16,115 bases of DNA, from NCBI GenBank assembly GCA_963787005.1, contig CAWBBX010000061.1, positions 1-16,115 on the forward strand, written 5' to 3'. The stretch's first letter is position 1. Every line of letters begins with the position of its first letter. The notes under the pieces are model-generated. The model was not told the origin of the DNA. It ran no database searches and saw only the letters and a list, made by a program, of their open reading frames with translations. Below are positions 13,205 to 16,115 of the stretch, piece by piece. This DNA is from FEN-1297 sp963787005. GTDB lineage: Bacteria; Bacteroidota; Ignavibacteria; Ignavibacteriales; Ignavibacteriaceae. The position numbers and the translations under genes were made by a program.

Positions 13205-14509
13205 ATGAACACTGTAGAACTTATCAGAAAAAAGAGAGACGGAGAAATATTATCTAAGGAAGAAATAAACTTTCTTATATCATCATACACAAAAAATAAA
13301 ATTCCCGATTACCAGTTTTCATCTTTATTGATGGCGATATTTTTAAAAGGGATGAACAAGCGCGAGACTGCCGATCTTACAGAGGCGATGATTTACAGCG
13401 GGAAGATAATCGAGCTAGAAAAAATTCCCGGCGCAAAGATAGACAAGCATTCCACCGGCGGAGTGGGAGATAAAACATCGTTAATACTCGCGCCGATAGC
13501 TGCCGCTGCGGGTGTGAACGTTCCGATGATTTCGGGAAGAGGATTGGGACACACAGGCGGCACGCTCGATAAGCTCGAATCGATCCCGGGCTTCAGAACA
13601 GATCTATCTTTGTCCGAATATAAGAGAGTTATTAAAAAGTGCGGCGCGGTCTTAATAGGACAGACGAAAGACATCGCTCCGGCGGACAAGCTTATATATT
13701 CGCTTCGCGATGTAACCGCAACTGTTGAGTCGATCCCGCTTATCACCGCGAGCATAATGAGCAAGAAGCTGGCGGAGGGTATCGACGGTCTTGTGCTCGA
13801 TGTTAAGACGGGAAGCGGCGCGTTCATGAAAAATCAGAAGGATGCCGAAAAGCTCGCCAAGTCGCTGATAGATACGGCAAAGTCGTTCGACAAGCAAGTC
13901 ATCGCCTTTATAACAGACATGAATCAGCCGCTCGGAAACTATGTGGGCAACTGGCTGGAAGTTTATGAATCTATAAAAGTATTGCGCGGTGAGACAAAGG
14001 GCGATCTACTCGAGCTCAGCAAAACTTTATCCGGCGCTATGATCTATCTAGGAAAAAAAGCATCATCGATTGAAGAGGGAATTGAGAAATCCCAGGAATT
14101 AATTGATAACGGAAAGGCGTTCGAGAAGTTTGTTGAGATAGTTAAGCTGCAGGGCGGCGACATTAAATATATAGAGAAACCTGAGAAATATCCGAAAGCA
14201 AGAATCATCGAGCCGCTCAGAGCTAAGAAGAGCGGGTATGTTTCGGAGATTGACAGCTTCGGTGTTGGAATTTCGGCGCTGGAACTGGGCGCAGGCAGGA
14301 AGACAAAGGAAGATAAAATAGATCCGAAGGCGGGAATAATTGTTAAAGTTAAGGTCGGGGATTACGTAAAAAAGGGCGAAATTGTTGCAGAAATGCATTC
14401 TTCATCACAATCCAAGGTTGAAAACGTTGGGGAAATGCTTTATAATACTATTAAGCTGGCTTCCGGAAAGAAGAGAGGGGGCCGCTTAATAAAGAAAATT
14501 ATGAAATAA
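13205..14509 (+). CDS. Pyrimidine-nucleoside / thymidine phosphorylase
   Basis: A 434-residue enzyme that splits thymidine or uridine with phosphate into base and (deoxy)ribose 1-phosphate, for cytoplasmic nucleoside salvage. The signature SGRGLGHTGGTLDKLE is at 110-125. The phosphate site KHSTGGVGDKTSL is at 81-93. The base-binding residues known from E. coli thymidine phosphorylase (Arg171, Ser186, Lys190) correspond to Arg168, Ser183 and Lys187. DVKTGSGAFM lies near 199-208. The C-terminal domain (about 335-434) is the usual alpha/beta end. Sequence alone does not separate deoA-type (thymidine) from pdp-type (uridine and thymidine) specificity, so no symbol is given. The ferritin-like gene follows by 11 nt, implying one transcript. 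Confidence 0.95.
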   Translation: MNTVELIRKKRDGEILSKEEINFLISSYTKNKIPDYQFSSLLMAIFLKGMNKRETADLTEAMIYSGKIIELEKIPGAKIDKHSTGGVGDKTSLILAPIAAAAGVNVPMISGRGLGHTGGTLDKLESIPGFRTDLSLSEYKRVIKKCGAVLIGQTKDIAPADKLIYSLRDVTATVESIPLITASIMSKKLAEGIDGLVLDVKTGSGAFMKNQKDAEKLAKSLIDTAKSFDKQVIAFITDMNQPLGNYVGNWLEVYESIKVLRGETKGDLLELSKTLSGAMIYLGKKASSIEEGIEKSQELIDNGKAFEKFVEIVKLQGGDIKYIEKPEKYPKARIIEPLRAKKSGYVSEIDSFGVGISALELGAGRKTKEDKIDPKAGIIVKVKVGDYVKKGEIVAEMHSSSQSKVENVGEMLYNTIKLASGKKRGGRLIKKIMK

Positions 14510-14520
14510 CGGAGGAAAAG

Positions 14521-14976
14521 ATGACGAATAAAAAAGAGATCGTTGATAATTTAATTAAGAGCTACTGGATGGAAATGGAGACAATAATGAACTACACCGC
14601 CAACTCTATAAACTTAGACGGTATTAAGGCGGAGGAAGTTAAGAAATCTTTGGCGAACGATATCGGCGAAGAGTTCGGTCACGCGCAGACGCTCTCAAAG
14701 AGAATTAAAGAGGTGGGCGGACTCGTGCCCGGCTCGCTGAAATTCTCTGCCGCACAGAAAGAACTTCAGCCGAAGGAAAAAACAACGGACGTTGTATCCG
14801 TAATTAAGGGCGTTATTGATGCGGAAGAAAAAGCGATAGAGCAGTACAACAAAATTATAAAGATGTGCGACGGTGTTGATTACGTTACTCAGGATACGTG
14901 TATTCAGCTTCTCGGACAGGAGGAATCGCACAAGATAGAGTTCGAAGGATTTCTTAAAGAATATCAGGACAACTAA
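14521..14976 (+). CDS. Ferritin-like di-iron domain protein (bacterioferritin/Dps-like)
   Basis: A 151-residue, mostly helical protein with a good ribosome-binding site (GGAGG, 5 nt before ATG). It shows the four-helix ferritin-like pattern of metal ligands: Glu18/Glu20 in helix one, Glu51-x-x-His54 (EFGH) in helix two, Glu103 or Glu107 in helix three (DAEEKAIEQY), and Glu134-x-x-His137 (EESH) in helix four. The two ExxH motifs suit a di-iron centre for iron storage or oxidative-stress protection. It is shorter than classical ferritin and closer to the Dps/bacterioferritin-like group. I see no signal peptide, so it is cytoplasmic. Co-transcription with the phosphorylase gene is likely, but no functional link is obvious. 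Confidence 0.85.
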   Translation: MTNKKEIVDNLIKSYWMEMETIMNYTANSINLDGIKAEEVKKSLANDIGEEFGHAQTLSKRIKEVGGLVPGSLKFSAAQKELQPKEKTTDVVSVIKGVIDAEEKAIEQYNKIIKMCDGVDYVTQDTCIQLLGQEESHKIEFEGFLKEYQDN

Positions 14977-14988
14977 TATTCTCTCTCC

Positions 14989-15016
14989 GTAGAGACGCGC
15001 CATGGCGCGTCTCTAC
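14989..15016. repeat. Perfect 28-bp palindrome between convergent genes
   Basis: GTAGAGACGCGCCA (14989-15002) is followed directly by its exact reverse complement (15003-15016) with no spacer. It lies 12 nt after the ferritin-like stop and 44 nt beyond the stop of the convergent transporter gene. Similar GTAGAGACG...CGTCTCTAC palindromes are dispersed repeats in several bacterial groups. It could act as a bidirectional terminator, although no T-run follows. Confidence 0.9.
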
Positions 15017-15059
15017 AATATAATACCATCTCAATCATTTTCTCTTCAAAGTATTAAAA

Positions 15060-15641
15060 TTACTTTTTCACCGGCCCAAGCGGGAATACAACTTTGCCGT
15101 ATACTTCGTTGAGCACCTGTGCTATTCCCGTATATATTGCGGACACACCGCAGAGGATTCCCTCGTAGCCGGCAAAAGTTTTTACCGTCTGGCTTCCGGA
15201 GGCATCTCCAATGGCAAGCAGAAAGAAAAGTATTGTCAAAGTTCCGAACACAACCTGCAGCGCTTTCGACAGCCTGAGCGTACCGATAAACATCAGGAAA
15301 GTAAATATACCCCACATGATCAGGTACCAAACCATTCCCCCTTCGGAGACTGCGCCGATCCATCCCATCTTTGGCATTACAATTAATGCAACCAAAGAAA
15401 GCCAGAAAAATCCGTAAGAGGCAAACGCGGTCAACCCGAACGTGTTGTTCTTTTTCCACTCCATTATGCCTGCGATAACCTGCGCGGTACCGCCGTAAAA
15501 TATTCCCATCGCCAGAATCATCGAGCCCAATTCAAATATTCCGGCGTTATGGAGATTTAATAATACGGTTGTCATTCCGAATGCGAGGAGACCGAGAGGG
15601 GCGGGATTGCCTGTGCTGTCGTTAATGGTAAGCTGCTCCAA
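15060..15641 (-). CDS. satP: Acetate/succinate transporter, GPR1/FUN34/YaaH (SatP) family
   Basis: A 193-residue inner-membrane protein, close to the 188 of E. coli SatP. The family signature NPAPLGL is at residues 12-18, and LAFGMTTVLLNLHNAG and ILAMGIFYGGTAQVIAG follow as in SatP. Six membrane helices lie at about 14-33, 39-60, 68-90, 102-120, 127-145 and 157-178. It carries acetate and succinate with protons. The only start that fits is TTG at 15641; an in-frame TGA sits two codons upstream and no ribosome-binding site is at normal spacing. Upstream DNA encodes part of a tldD gene in another frame, so the native promoter and leader may have been replaced by a rearrangement or an assembly join. 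The coding region itself is full length. Confidence 0.92.
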   Translation of the reverse strand: MEQLTINDSTGNPAPLGLLAFGMTTVLLNLHNAGIFELGSMILAMGIFYGGTAQVIAGIMEWKKNNTFGLTAFASYGFFWLSLVALIVMPKMGWIGAVSEGGMVWYLIMWGIFTFLMFIGTLRLSKALQVVFGTLTILFFLLAIGDASGSQTVKTFAGYEGILCGVSAIYTGIAQVLNEVYGKVVFPLGPVKK

Positions 15642-16115
15642 TATTCAGATGGTTTTGGCTTGGAACTCCTTCATCGTCATACTTGAATGCGCCAAATGTA
15701 CCCTTGATTGTGCCATCATCATAAAACGTTACTAAATCCAGTTGATTTTTCTTCCAAGGTTACTTGCTGTTACCCCTCCTGAAAGCGCTAAATCGGCCTC
15801 CGCTAAATGCCCCAATGCTTCATGGACAAATACGCCAACCACATTGGGTCCCAGCACCACTGGAAATTTGCCACCCCTGGGGGATACAGCACTCAATTGT
15901 TGAATGGCACGTTTTGCTACTTTCTTCCCTAACATTTCAGGAAGCTGGTTGTCAAAAAGCTCGTAACCTGCTGTGGAACCGATTTCTTCTCGGCTGAAAG
16001 TGAAGGTGCCATTTGCCATAGCAGAGGCGGTGATTCTCGCCCAAACACACAATTTATCCTGCTCGATACAGGTGCCTTCACTGTTCATAAAAAAAGGACG
16101 TGCCAGTCAAATCAT
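15622..16115 (-). pseudogene. tldD: TldD-type metalloprotease fragment, truncated and frame-broken
   Basis: The recognisable part begins beyond the right edge and runs to about 15655. TldD pairs with TldE (PmbA) as a zinc protease acting on modified peptides. NSEGT (the region starting at 16088) and GVFVHEALGHLAEADLALSG are typical; HEALGH is the HExxxH metal site. The open frame ends at 15732 (GRKINWI), but YDDGTIKGTFGAFKYDDEG, the next conserved TldD block, continues in another frame, so about one base is missing near 15740-15748. Upstream, dropping one T from the T7 run (16089-16095) would extend the frame as DLTGTSFF before MNSEG. After EGVPSQ (about 15655) homology ends abruptly, next to the satP start; the last 150 or so residues of TldD are absent. 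The fragment is clear; its origin (decay, deletion or chimeric join) is not. Confidence 0.8.

Overview
The window is about 40% G+C bacterial DNA with short operons and mostly weak ribosome-binding sites. The non-canonical pilin-like families, AspRS, pyrimidine-nucleoside phosphorylase and palindromic intergenic repeats suggest a Bacteroidota/Chlorobi-group organism, most likely Ignavibacteria-like. This placement rests on recollection of protein families, not on a marker gene. Both window ends cut through genes, so it may be a whole metagenome contig.

Layout. (1) Positions 1-4694, minus strand: a type IV pilus / type II secretion block. In its own 5'->3' order it holds a sigma-54-like promoter, two paralogous pilin-like genes, a terminator, a multi-pass membrane protein (probable GT-C glycosyltransferase) in broken frames, a PilC/GspF inner-membrane platform gene, and the first 22 codons of a PilB/GspE ATPase overlapping pilC by ATGA. 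(2) Positions 4695-5192: an AT-rich divergent regulatory region with a four-copy GTAATTTTTAC-type repeat. (3) Positions 5193-10413, plus strand: two tandem three-gene cassettes of paralogous minor-pilin-like proteins (PilV-like, PilW-like, PilX-like). Each follows the same 16-nt sigma-54-like promoter sequence. The first PilX-like gene carries a long Gly/Asn/His repeat and changes frame directly after it. (4) Two tandem hairpin terminators separate this block from aspS on the minus strand (10526-12304). (5) Positions 12305-13204 are non-coding and hold two small terminal-inverted-repeat elements and a REP-like palindrome. (6) A pyrimidine-nucleoside phosphorylase gene and a ferritin-like gene form a small plus-strand operon. 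A perfect 28-bp palindrome lies between them and a convergent satP acetate/succinate transporter gene. (7) The right end is a truncated, frame-broken tldD fragment abutting satP.

Functional reading. The PilB ATPase and PilC platform would assemble a filament from the pilin-like proteins. The PilV/W/X-like proteins would be its minor or tip components, and the glycosyltransferase-like protein may modify the surface. Shared sigma-54-like promoters and repeated upstream motifs suggest co-regulation of the two divergent pilin blocks. Frame breaks cluster in the pilin/glycosyltransferase segment and at the tldD end. They could be real gene decay or local sequence error: several sit in homopolymers, and the window alone cannot decide.
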